Made by a program: the position numbers and the translations under genes
From: Salsuginibacillus halophilus
GTDB taxonomy: Bacteria > Bacillota > Bacilli > Bacillales > Marinococcaceae
Length of the DNA: 64,000 nt
NCBI RefSeq assembly: GCF_003014715.1
Contig: NZ_PYAV01000005.1
Span: forward strand, 1-64,000
Direction of reading: 5' to 3'
Notes under the pieces: generated by a model
What the model was told of the DNA's origin: nothing
Seen by the model: the letters and a program-made list of their open reading frames with translations, nothing else
The model's database searches: none
Part shown: piece by piece, positions 1 to 9,311 of the stretch
Layout of the letters: each line of letters begins with the position of its first letter
How positions within the stretch are numbered: position 1 is the first letter of the stretch

Positions 1-197
1 GCCAGGAGCATCGCTGGGTAGCTACGTGCGGCCGGGATAAGTGCTGAAAGCATCTAAGCATGAAGCCCCCCTCGAGATGAAATTTCCCATCACGTTAAGT
101 GAGTAAGATCCCTCGAAGATGACGAGGTTGATAGGTCGGAAGTGGACGTGTGGTGACACATGGAGCTGACCGATACTAATCGATCGAGGGCTTATCC
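1..197 (+). rRNA. rrl: 23S ribosomal RNA, 3' end (partial)
   Basis: The first about 197 bases match the conserved 3' end of Bacillus-type 23S rRNA, including the GGTTGATAGGTC segment and the terminal GTACTAATCGATCGAGG-like stretch (here GATACTAATCGATCGAGG). The gene enters from the left edge, so only its last part is present. The exact mature end is estimated from the Bacillus pattern. An open reading frame runs through this region but is an artefact of the RNA gene. Confidence 0.95.
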
Positions 198-282
198 TAT
201 AGACACATTTATGAACCAAGACGCAGATCATTGTGGAAGCAGTTGTCGGTTATCCAGTTTTGAGCGAACGACGCTCAATCAG

Positions 283-399
<117 letters not shown>

Positions 400-404
400 A
401 GACC

Positions 405-438
405 AGCCCTCCGGCTATACAGCCGGAGGGCTTTTTTA
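405..438 (+). terminator. Rho-independent terminator of the rRNA operon
   Basis: A perfect 12-bp stem, AGCCCTCCGGCT (405-416) pairing with AGCCGGAGGGCT (421-432), has a four-base loop and is followed by a T tract. It lies directly after 5S rRNA and ends the rRNA transcript. Confidence 0.95.
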
Positions 439-492
439 TATTGTGCTATAGTAGTGAGTAAATGTTGTTTGATCAGCAGAAGGAGGCTTTTC

Positions 493-1668
493 ATGGGTCG
501 GTTAATACTTCGAGGTGGACGGATTGTTACAGGTGACGAAGATATCAGTCATGGATATGTTGTGGTAAAAGATGAAAAAATTTCTGCTGTTTATTCAGGC
601 TCTCCTTCTTCAGAGGCTGATGAGATGATTAATCTTACGCCTGGATCAATCGTCATCCCCGGCATGATTGATACACATCTTCACGGAAGCGACGGCTTCG
701 ATGTGATGGATGGCACAATTGCAGCTGTACGCAGCATAGCTCGTTCACTTCCGAAAGAAGGAACAACCTCGTTTTTACCGACAACATTAACCGGATCAAC
801 TGAATCGTTAGTGCAAGCACTTCATGCCTCAGCAAATGTTTGTGAAGCGCCAGAAAACGGGGAAGCAGAAGCGCTTGGTATTCATTTAGAAGGGCCGTTT
901 ATCGAGCCTTTAAAACGGGGGGCACAACCTGAATCAGCAATACAGAAGCCTGATGTTGAATTGTATCAACGATTGAGCGACGCATCAAAACAGTGGATAA
1001 AAATAATGACATTAGCTCCTGAGTTGGACAAGGACCAGCAACTATTAAAAGCACTAAATCACGCTGGCGTAACAGTTTCAGCGGGGCATACAAATGCAAA
1101 CTATCGTGAAATGGCATCACTTTTATCAACATATGTTCATCAAGTAACGCATATGTACAATGCGATGAGCGGTTTGGAACACCGAACACCAGGAGCTGCC
1201 GCTGCTGTACTTGCGCATGGAAAAGCTGCTATGGAGATCATACCAGATGGGGTTCATGTTCATTCGGACATGCTTCATTTTACTTGGAAATTGGCAGGTG
1301 CAGATCGCTTAATTGCCGTAACAGATGCGATTCGTTTGAAAGGGGTCAATCAAACTTTTGGTGAGCTTGGCGGACAACCTGTGACGCTGGATGGTGGCGG
1401 TTGTTATTTAAGTGATGGAACACTTGCCGGTAGTGTGTTGACGATGGACCGAGCATTAAATAATCTTTTAGCGTTTACAGGATGTAGTTTACTTGAAGCA
1501 GTAAAGATGACGGCCGTAAATCCGGCTGTGGCAGCTAAAGCAACAAATCGAAAAGGTACAATCACACCTGGAAAAGATGCGGATATTGTAGTTTTAACAC
1601 AAGACTTAGAAGTTGCGGCTACGTTTGTTCGGGGGGAGCTTGTGTACGAAAAAACACCGTTAAAGTAA
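493..1668 (+). CDS. nagA: N-acetylglucosamine-6-phosphate deacetylase
   Basis: This 391-residue amidohydrolase is predicted to remove acetate from N-acetylglucosamine-6-phosphate in the cytoplasm, giving glucosamine-6-phosphate during amino-sugar or cell-wall recycling. Family marks are the metal-binding DTHLHGSDGFD segment, LEGPF followed by KRGA, VTHMYNAM (a catalytic-site His) and the VTDAI motif. Length agrees with Bacillus NagA (about 396). The ATG at 493 is chosen because GGAGG lies about 7 bases upstream; the frame stays open back into the rRNA but that part is not protein. It stands alone: no nagB or nagR is present and a terminator follows at once, so it is probably monocistronic, transcribed from the short gap after the rRNA terminator. 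Confidence 0.93.
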   Translation: MGRLILRGGRIVTGDEDISHGYVVVKDEKISAVYSGSPSSEADEMINLTPGSIVIPGMIDTHLHGSDGFDVMDGTIAAVRSIARSLPKEGTTSFLPTTLTGSTESLVQALHASANVCEAPENGEAEALGIHLEGPFIEPLKRGAQPESAIQKPDVELYQRLSDASKQWIKIMTLAPELDKDQQLLKALNHAGVTVSAGHTNANYREMASLLSTYVHQVTHMYNAMSGLEHRTPGAAAAVLAHGKAAMEIIPDGVHVHSDMLHFTWKLAGADRLIAVTDAIRLKGVNQTFGELGGQPVTLDGGGCYLSDGTLAGSVLTMDRALNNLLAFTGCSLLEAVKMTAVNPAVAAKATNRKGTITPGKDADIVVLTQDLEVAATFVRGELVYEKTPLK

Positions 1669-1685
1669 AGAAAACAGCAAACAAA

Positions 1686-1728
1686 GAAGACGCCTGCGGT
1701 ACCTTACCTGCAGGCGTCTTCGTTTTTA
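1686..1728 (+). terminator. Terminator after nagA
   Basis: GAAGACGCCTGC (1686-1697) pairs with GCAGGCGTCTTC (1710-1721) and is followed by GTTTTTAAT. It ends the nagA message. Confidence 0.9.
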
Positions 1729-1833
1729 ATAAAAAGGTGTGAAAATCAAGGTGCCTTTGATTAAATATCTGGTCCGTGTTTGGTTTCACGCGTATAGATC
1801 CCTAAGCTGCCAATCCTGGTAAGTCAGGCGCTC

Positions 1834-2847
1834 TTAAGTTTTTTGCGAAATGACAAGCTTTCCAATCATGCCTCCACCTTCTAGCTTGGCGTGTGCTTGT
1901 TTCAATGTCTCTGCATCCAATGGTGCCCAGTTTTCGGTCATGCTTGTCGTCAGTTTACCTTCATCAACGAATTGAGCAGCCTTTTTAAGAATCTCATGTT
2001 GCCTGCTCATTGTCTCGGTTTGAAAGGCTGGGCGGGTGAACATAAACTCCCATGCAAATGTGGCGCTTTTTGCCATCAAGTCTGTTAAGTTTAAAGGTTG
2101 TTCCACACCAACGACCGAACAGATTGCGCCTTCCGGAGCGATACAGTTTACAAGGTTATCCCAATGTTCAGCTGTGTCGCTCAAACAGAATATATAAGGG
2201 ACATCGCTAAAACCGAGTTCTTCAAGTTGAGGCTGAAGCGGATGTTTATGATTAATGATATGGTCGGCCCCGCGCTGAATGCACCAGTCATTCGTCTCTT
2301 CACGTGAAGCAGTAGCAATGACAGTGAGCCCTGTCTGCTTCGCTAGCGGGATCGCAACAGAGCCAACCCCCCCGGCGCCGCCAATAATTAAAATGGCTTT
2401 ACCGGCATCTTTGTCTTCGTGAATACCGAGACGCTCATACATAGCTTCCCAGGCAGTTAATGTTGTTAATGGGAGAGCGGCACTTTCTTCATGGGTTAAA
2501 GTATTTGGCTTTTTTGCTACAATGCGTTCGTCTACGAGTTGATACGGTGCATTTGATCCCTGTCTAGTGAAATCGCCGGCATAATAAACTTTATCCCCAG
2601 GAGAGAACATGGTTACATCACTACCGACAGATTCAACGACGCCGGAAGCGTCATATCCTAAAATCGCAAATTCGCCGTTGTCTTCTTTACGGTGACCGCG
2701 CATTTTTGTATCGACAGGGTTGACTGATACGGCTTCAACACGAACTAGAATATCCCGTCCCTCTGCGTTAGGTTGATCTACGACTTCCTCTACGAGGCTG
2801 TTAACCGCTTCAATCGGCTGGCTGCGATAAGTACCAACTGCTTTCAT
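1834..2847 (-). CDS. Zinc-type alcohol dehydrogenase-like / quinone oxidoreductase family protein
   Basis: This 337-residue medium-chain dehydrogenase/reductase has a GroES-like N-terminal half (VRVEAVSVNPVDTKMRG, GYDASGVVESVG) and a Rossmann half with the nucleotide motif GGAGGVGSVA near residues 155-165. The catalytic-zinc Cys/His set of true alcohol dehydrogenases is not evident, which fits NAD(P)H quinone or enal reductases of the adh_fam_1 type. The ATG at 2847 has AAAGGAGGAGC just upstream. It is transcribed alone, convergent with nagA. An inverted repeat about 75 bases upstream (2923-2936) may bind an HxlR/MarR-type redox regulator, as for quinone-stress genes. Substrate is unknown. 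Confidence 0.8.
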   Translation of the reverse strand: MKAVGTYRSQPIEAVNSLVEEVVDQPNAEGRDILVRVEAVSVNPVDTKMRGHRKEDNGEFAILGYDASGVVESVGSDVTMFSPGDKVYYAGDFTRQGSNAPYQLVDERIVAKKPNTLTHEESAALPLTTLTAWEAMYERLGIHEDKDAGKAILIIGGAGGVGSVAIPLAKQTGLTVIATASREETNDWCIQRGADHIINHKHPLQPQLEELGFSDVPYIFCLSDTAEHWDNLVNCIAPEGAICSVVGVEQPLNLTDLMAKSATFAWEFMFTRPAFQTETMSRQHEILKKAAQFVDEGKLTTSMTENWAPLDAETLKQAHAKLEGGGMIGKLVISQKT

Positions 2848-2922
2848 ATTATGCTCCTCCTTTAATGATTAATGACATAAATTTGCTATACCCTTCGTTT
2901 CCCCTTATGAAAACAAAGGATA

Positions 2923-2936
2923 CTAACTTTAGTTAG
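2923..2936. promoter_or_regulatory. Inverted repeat, candidate regulator operator
   Basis: CTAACT and AGTTAG form a perfect 6-bp inverted repeat separated by TT, between the divergent oxidoreductase (start 2847) and chemoreceptor (start 3047) genes. Size and position resemble operators of HxlR/MarR-type repressors of quinone or aldehyde stress genes. The regulator is not in the window, so the assignment is inference. Confidence 0.4.
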
Positions 2937-3046
2937 GTATATTGTTTTATTTTAATCTAAAACCTAAGAATTACCCTTATTCTTACATTATTAAACATGT
3001 TATGATACACCCAATTAAAGTAACAACAAATGGAGGAGGATATTCG

Positions 3047-4813
3047 TTGGAACAGCGCAGACTCACACGTATGACAATTGGTAAAAAAGTTGCGCTATTT
3101 GCATTATGTCTTTTAGTGATCCCGAGTGCAATCATCGGGTGGGCTGGTTATCAAACAGCTTCAAGTGAATTAGATGAATCAGGCGAAGTTATGCTTGAAA
3201 ACAGTGTGAATCAAGTTCTTCAAATGATTGAATCTTTAGATGAACAAGTTGAAGAAGGAAACATATCACAGGAAGAGGCAGAAGAAGAGGTTAAAGAACA
3301 TATTCTTGGTGAAATGCGAGAGGATGGCACACGTCCAATTACTGATGAAGTAGATTTAGGTGAGCACGGCTATTTTATTGTTTATGATGAGGAAGGTTTA
3401 GAAGTGGCTCACCCTGAGCTTGAAGGTGAAAATGTCTGGGATGTGCAGGATGAAGATGGCCGGTATTTTGTGCAGGATCAAATAGAAATGGCGCAGGCGG
3501 GTGGTGGATTTGACTACTACGACTGGGCGCTGCCAGGATATGAAGACGAAGAAAATCCTCCAACAGAAACAAAAATCGCTTATGCAGATTATGATGAAAA
3601 CTGGGGGTGGATTGTGACCGCAAGTTCGTATATGTCGGATTATAATAGTGGCGCAAATACGTTGTTAACCATTATGGCAGCGACAATTGGAGTGGCACTG
3701 CTTTTTGGCGGCGTAGCTGTTTACTTCTTTGCCCGCCATTTATCACGTCCGGTTCGCCAGCTTGAAGCTCACATGGAGCAGGTAGCGACAGGCGATTTAG
3801 CAACAGATGGACCGGAAATTAAAAATAAAGATGAGCTGCAGTCTTTCACACAGTCCTTTGATCAAATGACCGATCAATTAAGGGCGCTTGTGGACCGTGT
3901 CAAAAGTTACGGTGAACAGCTGGCATCTTCATCAGAAGAGTTGTCTGCAAGTGCAGAAGAAAGTACAAGTGCGATGGAAGAACTCGCTAAAAACTCTGAG
4001 CAGTTTGCTGATAAAACGAAAGAAAACGCAGAAGGCATTGAGCAGGTGGCAGGGAAAGTTCATGCGCAAGCGGAAGCTGTAACCACTTCAGCTGAAGAAA
4101 CAGAAAAAGCACGTGAACTTGCAAAGGAAACACAAGCCCATTCAGAATCAGGGACGGCCAAGCTTCAAGAGGCACAAAGTCAAATGAAGGATTTAACAGA
4201 CTCCGTCGCTTCAACAGAACAAAAGATTCATCGTTTAAAAGATCGTTCAGGTGAAGTGAGTCAAATTACCGGTTTGATCACAGATATATCGGAGCAGACG
4301 AATTTACTCGCTTTAAACGCAGCTATCGAAGCTGCTCGTGCAGGTGAATCAGGTAAAGGTTTTGCAGTCGTTGCGGCTGAAGTGAGAAAGTTGGCCGAGC
4401 AGTCTGGTCAGTCTGCGCAAAAAATTCAAGACTTAGTTACAGCCATGCATCGTGATGTTGAAGAGGCTGCAACGGCGATGCAGGCATCAGCTGCAAAAGT
4501 AAAAGAAAGCACTGAGCAAAATACGGAAGTGACTGAAAGCTTTGCGACGATTCATAATTATGGCCGCGATGTTCGCGAGGCACTTGATGGAATCTCAAAC
4601 ACGTTACAGAACCTTAGCAGCGATGCAGAAGAAATCACAAACTCTCTGCACACGTTCCAGCAGTCGGTACGGCAGGGCACGGAGCTAAGTGATCAATACT
4701 CTGCGACAAGTGAAGAACAGACTGCCTCGATGGAGGATATCTCCAATGCGTCAGAATCTTTAGCAGAGCTTGCGGAAGATATGCAGGAGACATTGAAGCG
4801 GTTTAAAACGTGA
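3047..4813 (+). CDS. Methyl-accepting chemotaxis protein (Cache-type sensor)
   Basis: This chemoreceptor of about 588 residues would bind a ligand outside the cell and signal to the CheA kinase. Order: N-terminal membrane helix (about residues 13-35), an extracellular domain with the sCache_2-like pattern [17 protein letters not shown] and YDENWGWIV, a second membrane helix near residue 205, a HAMP linker ([15 protein letters not shown]), then a long coiled-coil signalling domain with the conserved tip [20 protein letters not shown] and many methylatable Glu/Gln sites. The TTG at 3047 is preferred because GGAGGAGGA ends 6 bases before it; ATG 3071 is the alternative. The sensor domain is strongly acidic. 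The gene is monocistronic with its own terminator. Confidence 0.92.
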   Translation: MEQRRLTRMTIGKKVALFALCLLVIPSAIIGWAGYQTASSELDESGEVMLENSVNQVLQMIESLDEQVEEGNISQEEAEEEVKEHILGEMREDGTRPITDEVDLGEHGYFIVYDEEGLEVAHPELEGENVWDVQDEDGRYFVQDQIEMAQAGGGFDYYDWALPGYEDEENPPTETKIAYADYDENWGWIVTASSYMSDYNSGANTLLTIMAATIGVALLFGGVAVYFFARHLSRPVRQLEAHMEQVATGDLATDGPEIKNKDELQSFTQSFDQMTDQLRALVDRVKSYGEQLASSSEELSASAEESTSAMEELAKNSEQFADKTKENAEGIEQVAGKVHAQAEAVTTSAEETEKARELAKETQAHSESGTAKLQEAQSQMKDLTDSVASTEQKIHRLKDRSGEVSQITGLITDISEQTNLLALNAAIEAARAGESGKGFAVVAAEVRKLAEQSGQSAQKIQDLVTAMHRDVEEAATAMQASAAKVKESTEQNTEVTESFATIHNYGRDVREALDGISNTLQNLSSDAEEITNSLHTFQQSVRQGTELSDQYSATSEEQTASMEDISNASESLAELAEDMQETLKRFKT

Positions 4814-4821
4814 CATCACAT

Positions 4822-4858
4822 AAAAAGCAGCGGAGCATAGAGCTTCGCTGCTTTTTAT
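4822..4858 (+). terminator. Terminator after the chemoreceptor gene
   Basis: AAAAAGCAGCGGAG pairs with CTTCGCTGCTTTTT (one mismatch) around a short loop. The A-rich and T-rich arms could let it work in both directions. Confidence 0.85.
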
Positions 4859-4983
4859 GGATACGTGTCATAATAAGTGGGTGAAAATTCAATAAAATGT
4901 TAAATTTATATAACGAATAATATGGATAATGTTGTAAAATAGAAAGGTAGGTTATTAAATTGCATTTATGAAGGTGGTTAAAC

Positions 4984-5514
4984 ATGTTACAACATCGATC
5001 ACTATTGCTTATGATCAGCTCAATTGCATTACTTTACATACTTGCTTCATGCCAGTCACGGAATGAATTGATTGAGTCGGTTAGCTCTTCTCATTTAGCT
5101 GAAGAACATTTGCATGGTGTCACACCTGGTATGGTTATCGAAGAGGTACAAGAGATTAGTAGTCTGGCTGATTTCCGGCCAGGTCCTGATGTGAGTGAGC
5201 AACCATCATCGGACGGAAAAGTTTATATTAATGAGCGTTTAACGCTTCACACCCAAGCAGACGATCAACGAATTAAGGAGGTCGTAACGCAAGCGGAGCG
5301 CTCAAACCCGGTAGCAAGTAGTGAAGGCATTCATATCGGTGATACTTTTAATGACGTGCGGAAAGTTTATGGTGAAAGTTGCTTTACATATATGCATGAT
5401 GAGACCAACAGGCGTGAAATCGGATATATCGACAGGGAGCATAAACTTCAACTCTCGTTTTTCGCAACAGATGGTGAGCTTGTTGATAAGATTCGATTGA
5501 GAAAATATTCGTAG
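4984..5514 (+). CDS. Putative lipoprotein of unknown function
   Basis: A 176-residue predicted lipoprotein: short basic N-terminus, hydrophobic core and lipobox LASC (Cys near residue 23), so the mature protein should be anchored outside the membrane. The mature part has no family I can name with certainty. Its C-terminal third (GIHIGDTFNDVRKVYG followed by GYIDREHKLQLSFF) has the look of small beta-rich domains repeated in other Bacillus lipoproteins. The ATG at 4984 has GAAGGTGG about 8 bases upstream. It lies between the chemoreceptor terminator and the diguanylate cyclase gene, with about 80 bases before the latter, so the two could be cotranscribed. Confidence 0.7.
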   Translation: MLQHRSLLLMISSIALLYILASCQSRNELIESVSSSHLAEEHLHGVTPGMVIEEVQEISSLADFRPGPDVSEQPSSDGKVYINERLTLHTQADDQRIKEVVTQAERSNPVASSEGIHIGDTFNDVRKVYGESCFTYMHDETNRREIGYIDREHKLQLSFFATDGELVDKIRLRKYS

Positions 5515-5593
5515 GACTTTGTTTTCGTCATTTGTACAAGTTCGTTATAATAAAGTAGGATATGTACAAATTTGAAGCAAAGGAGTGGCCGGG

Positions 5594-7231
5594 ATGAATG
5601 AGATACAAAGCCAGCGCGTTATAGATTATATCCATCATAAACTCCGAGAGTGGAACGGCCGCTCTGCAATTCGAGCTTGCGAATTACAGGATTTTTTAAA
5701 TAAAGTTGCAAACGAAGCGGAAGAAATAGACGATGCTGAGTTGCTGCAACGTGTACATGATTACTCAAACACGCTATCAAAACAAGGTGCATCGATATAC
5801 CCAAGCGAGCAGTGGCGTTCTATAATCAAAGAGCTGCTGCCGCTTGTAGAGGGAGAAACGTTAACGAATATTCCAGCAGAACCTTTGACAGGGGATGCCT
5901 TAGAAGCGATCAAACCGGCGAGCGAGACATCATTTATTTTAATTATTAATCACGATGTAGATTACTTAACAGAGAAAAAAGCAATCTTTGAACAAGAAGG
6001 CTACCAAGTGGTTGCAGCGGCAACGGCTGAACAAGGTCGAACCTTATTTGATAATGTTCAGCCCTCGCTTGTATTTATAGATCAAGACCTGCCTGGAGAA
6101 GATGGATTTCAAGTTTTGCGTTCCCTGCGTTTAGCTGCTGAAAAATTAAACGTTCCTTTAATTATGGTCGCAAATACGTTAACTGAAGAGAATCAAATTG
6201 CGGCTTACGAAGCTGGGGCATTTGATATTTTAGCGAAGCGAATATCCTCAAAGCTGCTTCGAACAATCGCTGCAAATCGCCTTGCGCATAAAGAAGCCAC
6301 TGATCGTGAAGTGCTCGTGGATAGTTTAACCGGTGCGTATAACCGGCGTCACCTTGAAGCTGTGCTTGAGGAACGAGGAAGACTTTTTGCAAGTGACGGC
6401 ATCCCGTTTACCCTTGCTCTTTTGGATGTTGACCATTTTAAGCCGGTAAATGACCAGTATGGCCACCACATCGGTGATGAAGTGCTGCGCGAACTCGTTC
6501 GTATGCTGCGGCAGAAATTCAGGGCGGCTGATGAGGTGTTTCGTTACGGTGGCGAAGAGTTTGCCGTTGTGTTCCCAGGCTTAGCAACCGAGAAAGCTCG
6601 CCAGTTCGTTGAAGAAGTTCGTGAAGCGTTTGCAGCTAAAGCTTTTTACGCAAGAGACGGACAAGCGTTTCAAGTCACATTTTCTGCCGGGATTAAAGGT
6701 ACGTCCGCAGCGCATGATTACCCGGCGTTGCTGCTGGAAAAAGCCGATAAAGCTCTGTATGAAGCAAAAAGGTGTGGTCGGAACAATGTGCGGGTGTATG
6801 ATCCGGCATCAAATTTTCAACCGCCGGCAACGGTTTTAAATATCCTTGTTGTTGATGATGACCGCTTTATGCGCCGGCTGCTTACCCGCTATTTTGAAAC
6901 ATGGGAGCCGGGGGGTTCGTTTGATGTTAAGTTTCAAACATATGAAAGTGGTGTCGAGCTTTTAAATACATCTTGGTATGAAGCCGGGGAAAAATACGTT
7001 ATTTTACTTGATGGTGTCATGCCGGTGATCGATGGTTTTCAAGTGCTTGAGGAAGTTCGGTCAAGTCATCCATCAGAAGATATCATTATTATGATGCTGA
7101 CCGGCCGGCAGCGTGAAGAAGATATTGTACATGCGCTGAAAAGCGGAGCAGATGATTATATGGTGAAGCCTTTCCGTGTAGAAGAAGTGGCTGCCCGTGT
7201 GTTCCGTTTGGCAGAGCGTGTATTTGGTTAA
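5594..7231 (+). CDS. Diguanylate cyclase with two receiver domains (REC-GGDEF-REC)
   Basis: A cytoplasmic signalling protein of about 545 residues that should make cyclic di-GMP. Order: N-terminal helical region (1-130), receiver domain 1 (about 132-245, Asp163 in FIDQDLPG), GGDEF domain (about 250-400; active loop GGEEF at 319-323, inhibitory I-site RAAD at 310-313), receiver domain 2 (about 412-545; VVDDD, Asp473 in LLDGVMP, MLTG, KPF). Receiver 1 lacks the normal acidic pair (INHD) and the KP lysine (AKR), so it may be non-canonical; receiver 2 looks complete. ATG 5594 has AAAGGAG about 8 bases upstream; GTG 5585 lies within that site and is less likely. No partner kinase is adjacent. Confidence 0.9.
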   Translation: MNEIQSQRVIDYIHHKLREWNGRSAIRACELQDFLNKVANEAEEIDDAELLQRVHDYSNTLSKQGASIYPSEQWRSIIKELLPLVEGETLTNIPAEPLTGDALEAIKPASETSFILIINHDVDYLTEKKAIFEQEGYQVVAAATAEQGRTLFDNVQPSLVFIDQDLPGEDGFQVLRSLRLAAEKLNVPLIMVANTLTEENQIAAYEAGAFDILAKRISSKLLRTIAANRLAHKEATDREVLVDSLTGAYNRRHLEAVLEERGRLFASDGIPFTLALLDVDHFKPVNDQYGHHIGDEVLRELVRMLRQKFRAADEVFRYGGEEFAVVFPGLATEKARQFVEEVREAFAAKAFYARDGQAFQVTFSAGIKGTSAAHDYPALLLEKADKALYEAKRCGRNNVRVYDPASNFQPPATVLNILVVDDDRFMRRLLTRYFETWEPGGSFDVKFQTYESGVELLNTSWYEAGEKYVILLDGVMPVIDGFQVLEEVRSSHPSEDIIIMMLTGRQREEDIVHALKSGADDYMVKPFRVEEVAARVFRLAERVFG

Positions 7232-7243
7232 GTGAATATAGCG

Positions 7244-7284
7244 ACGCTCTTTGTTTCCTCATGGAATAACAAAGAGCGTTTTTG
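7244..7284 (+). terminator. Terminator after the diguanylate cyclase gene
   Basis: ACGCTCTTTGTT (7244-7255) pairs with AACAAAGAGCGT (7268-7279), then TTTTGTTAT. It may also end the convergent minus-strand transcript. Confidence 0.9.
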
Positions 7285-7296
7285 TTATATCAACAA

Positions 7297-7605
7297 TCAC
7301 TTTAAAGCATCATTTTCTGCTTTCTTGTCCTTTTTTTGCGGTTTAACGCCACGTACTTGTAAGTGCTCGAACGGTCCAAATCCGGTGGTATGAAAGTGAA
7401 TCGTCTCTTTTGGGATTAGGTCTTTTTGAATATAACAGGTGATACCATCCTGCTCGAATGCCCGGTAAAAGGTGAAGTCAGGTGGAGGAGAACAAGAGAT
7501 TGTTACATCCCAGGGTGTATAAGGATCAAGTGTTACGATCCCTCCATTATTCATAATGAAGCTTTTGGCATGGCGGTCAACCTTTAGTGTGCATTTATCA
7601 GTCAT
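7297..7605 (-). CDS. Small protein, weakly like the CC/Se-motif (HesB-like) family
   Basis: A 102-residue soluble protein. The start at 7605 is chosen because AAGGAGG lies about 7 bases upstream; the frame extends 9 codons further without a ribosome site. The layout (DRHAKSFIMNNGGIVTLD, then a Cys segment TISCSPPPDF, then FEQDGITCYIQKDLI) recalls the small HesB-like CC/Se-motif proteins of Bacilli, but the hallmark CC or selenocysteine pair is absent: one Cys is in ISCS and another in ITCY. Function is unknown. It starts about 60 bases beyond the end of ecfT on the same strand with no clear terminator between, so it may be the last gene of that operon. Confidence 0.6.
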   Translation of the reverse strand: MTDKCTLKVDRHAKSFIMNNGGIVTLDPYTPWDVTISCSPPPDFTFYRAFEQDGITCYIQKDLIPKETIHFHTTGFGPFEHLQVRGVKPQKKDKKAENDALK

Positions 7606-7665
7606 ACAATGCCTCCTTAAAGTAGGTTGCAAGCATTGTATGACGCGGATTGTCCGCTCATGTAT

Positions 7666-8454
7666 TTAAAGTAGCACAAGCATTGCAGATACAGCCCCGA
7701 AAATGGTGAAGGCACCGTAATCCAGCTGCTTGTATACGAACTGGCGGCTACGCGTTCGCTTTGCACCAGGCTGATAACCGCGGGCTTCCAACGCATCAGT
7801 TAATCGCCCCGCACGCTGCACAGCAGAAGTTAAAAGCGGCAGCATAATCGGGATGTAGCTTTTTAAACGTTTCCAAGGATTTTTTTGTTGAAACGAAACA
7901 CCTCTTGCTTTTTGAGCCTCCATAATTTTTTCAGCTTCGAGCAGTAAAGTTGGAATAAACCGGAGCGTAAGCGAAGCCATAAATGCGAACTGTTCAATGG
8001 GCAGCTTGAACCGCTGCAACGGACTCAGCAGTTGTTCCAAGCCTTGTGTAACTTCAAGAGGCTTGGTTGTTAACGTTAAAATCGAAGCAATTGTAACAAG
8101 TAATATGATCCGAACAACCATTTCAACAGCATTTATGATGCCTTCAGGATAAACAGAAAGCCATCCAAAACTGAATAGTGGCGTTGTCCCTGGTGTTACG
8201 ATGGCGTGTGCAAGCGCGAGAAAGCTTAAGATAATAATCATTGGACGCAGACTGCGCAAAAACGTCTTAAATGGGATCCGTGCAATGTAGAGCATTGCTG
8301 CAGTTACGACAGCAGCAGCAGCGTAGCCAAGGGCAGTATCAATCCAGAGGATCGCAAACATTAAAACGAAAATACTAATAAGCTTCGCCCTTGGGTCAAG
8401 AAGGTGAATGACAGAGCTTCCTCGGATGTATTGGCCGATTAAAACACTTCCCAT
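7666..8454 (-). CDS. ecfT: Energy-coupling factor transporter transmembrane protein EcfT
   Basis: This 262-residue membrane subunit links the two EcfA ATPases to a substrate-binding S component in an ECF vitamin transporter. About six hydrophobic segments are visible. Both diagnostic Ala-Arg-Gly coupling motifs are present (AQKARGVSF and ALEARGYQPG), the residues that sit in the ATPase grooves. Its ATG at 8454 lies inside the 3' end of ecfA2 (16-base overlap), indicating translational coupling. Gene order ecfA1-ecfA2-ecfT is standard. Here the module sits in an operon that begins with bioY, so it probably energises biotin uptake but may serve other S components. Confidence 0.93.
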   Translation of the reverse strand: MGSVLIGQYIRGSSVIHLLDPRAKLISIFVLMFAILWIDTALGYAAAAVVTAAMLYIARIPFKTFLRSLRPMIIILSFLALAHAIVTPGTTPLFSFGWLSVYPEGIINAVEMVVRIILLVTIASILTLTTKPLEVTQGLEQLLSPLQRFKLPIEQFAFMASLTLRFIPTLLLEAEKIMEAQKARGVSFQQKNPWKRLKSYIPIMLPLLTSAVQRAGRLTDALEARGYQPGAKRTRSRQFVYKQLDYGAFTIFGAVSAMLVLL

Positions 8455-9311
8455 ACAGCTTCCTCCCTTACCACTTTGCCAATAGCTGCTGCGACGGCTG
8501 TTTCACTCAGTCCATCTGCCTCAATGTTTTGCTCGAAATGTTTTTCAAGCTGATGTAAAAGTTGAGCTGTACGCGGCAGATTTAAGTTAGATGCTGCTGC
8601 GATGTGGGCTTCATTCATAAATAATTGGTACGGGGTTGTATGCGCAAGCATGTGCCCCTCTTTTAACACAACCATTTCTTCAGCGTACGCTGCAGCTTGG
8701 TTCATATCATGTGTAATCCAAATGATCGTAGCTCCGGTTTCTTTCCTCCACGATTCAAGCATATCTAAAAGCTCTATTTGCCCCAATGGATCCAGGCCGG
8801 CTGTTGGCTCGTCAAGAATAAGCATCCTCGGCTGGAGCATAAGTACCCCTGCAATCGCAGCTCGTCTTTTTTCGCCGCCGCTTAATTGAAACGGGGCCCT
8901 GGAGAGGATTTCCGGGGTCAGACCAACTTGAGTAAGAACTTCGCTTTGTCTTTCTTCGATCCATGTTTTAGAAAAACCGAAAAGTTTCGGGCCAAAGGCA
9001 AGGTCTTTTGCTATAGTTGCTTCGAAAAGTTGGTGCTCTGGTTGTTGAAATACAAAGCCAATATCTTGCCGAATCGCTGTCCCCCGGTTGTCTCCCAGCG
9101 TCTCACCGCCCCATGTGATGACACCGGTATTTGGTGTTAGCAGCCCTTTTAAAAGCCGGACAAGGGTGGATTTACCTGACCCTGTATGGCCGCATACCGC
9201 AAGCCACTTACCATCTTGAATATGCAGATCCAGCGGTGCGAGTGCTTGAGCTGCGGGATCTTCATGTAGTGATTTAAATTGGTAGCTTAAGTTCTCGGTC
9301 GTAAGTGGCAC
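8439..9311 (-). CDS. ecfA2: Energy-coupling factor transporter ATP-binding protein EcfA2
   Basis: A 290-residue ABC ATPase with Walker A GHTGSGKST (about residues 41-49), Q-loop VFQQPEHQLF, signature LSGGEKRR, Walker B MLILDEPTAGLDP and switch His in ITHDM. The Q-loop PEHQLF and the position after a first EcfA identify it as the second ATPase of the ECF pair. The start is a GTG at 9311 within the last 25 bases of ecfA1, with only a weak ribosome site (AAAGGTTGG), so translation is probably coupled. It forms a heterodimer with EcfA1 on the cytoplasmic side of EcfT. Confidence 0.92.
   Translation of the reverse strand: MPLTTENLSYQFKSLHEDPAAQALAPLDLHIQDGKWLAVCGHTGSGKSTLVRLLKGLLTPNTGVITWGGETLGDNRGTAIRQDIGFVFQQPEHQLFEATIAKDLAFGPKLFGFSKTWIEERQSEVLTQVGLTPEILSRAPFQLSGGEKRRAAIAGVLMLQPRMLILDEPTAGLDPLGQIELLDMLESWRKETGATIIWITHDMNQAAAYAEEMVVLKEGHMLAHTTPYQLFMNEAHIAAASNLNLPRTAQLLHQLEKHFEQNIEADGLSETAVAAAIGKVVREEAVWEVF

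Noticed and set aside
200-282. tRNA genes around the 5S rRNA
   Set aside because: Spacer and downstream DNA show no cloverleaf or CCA end.
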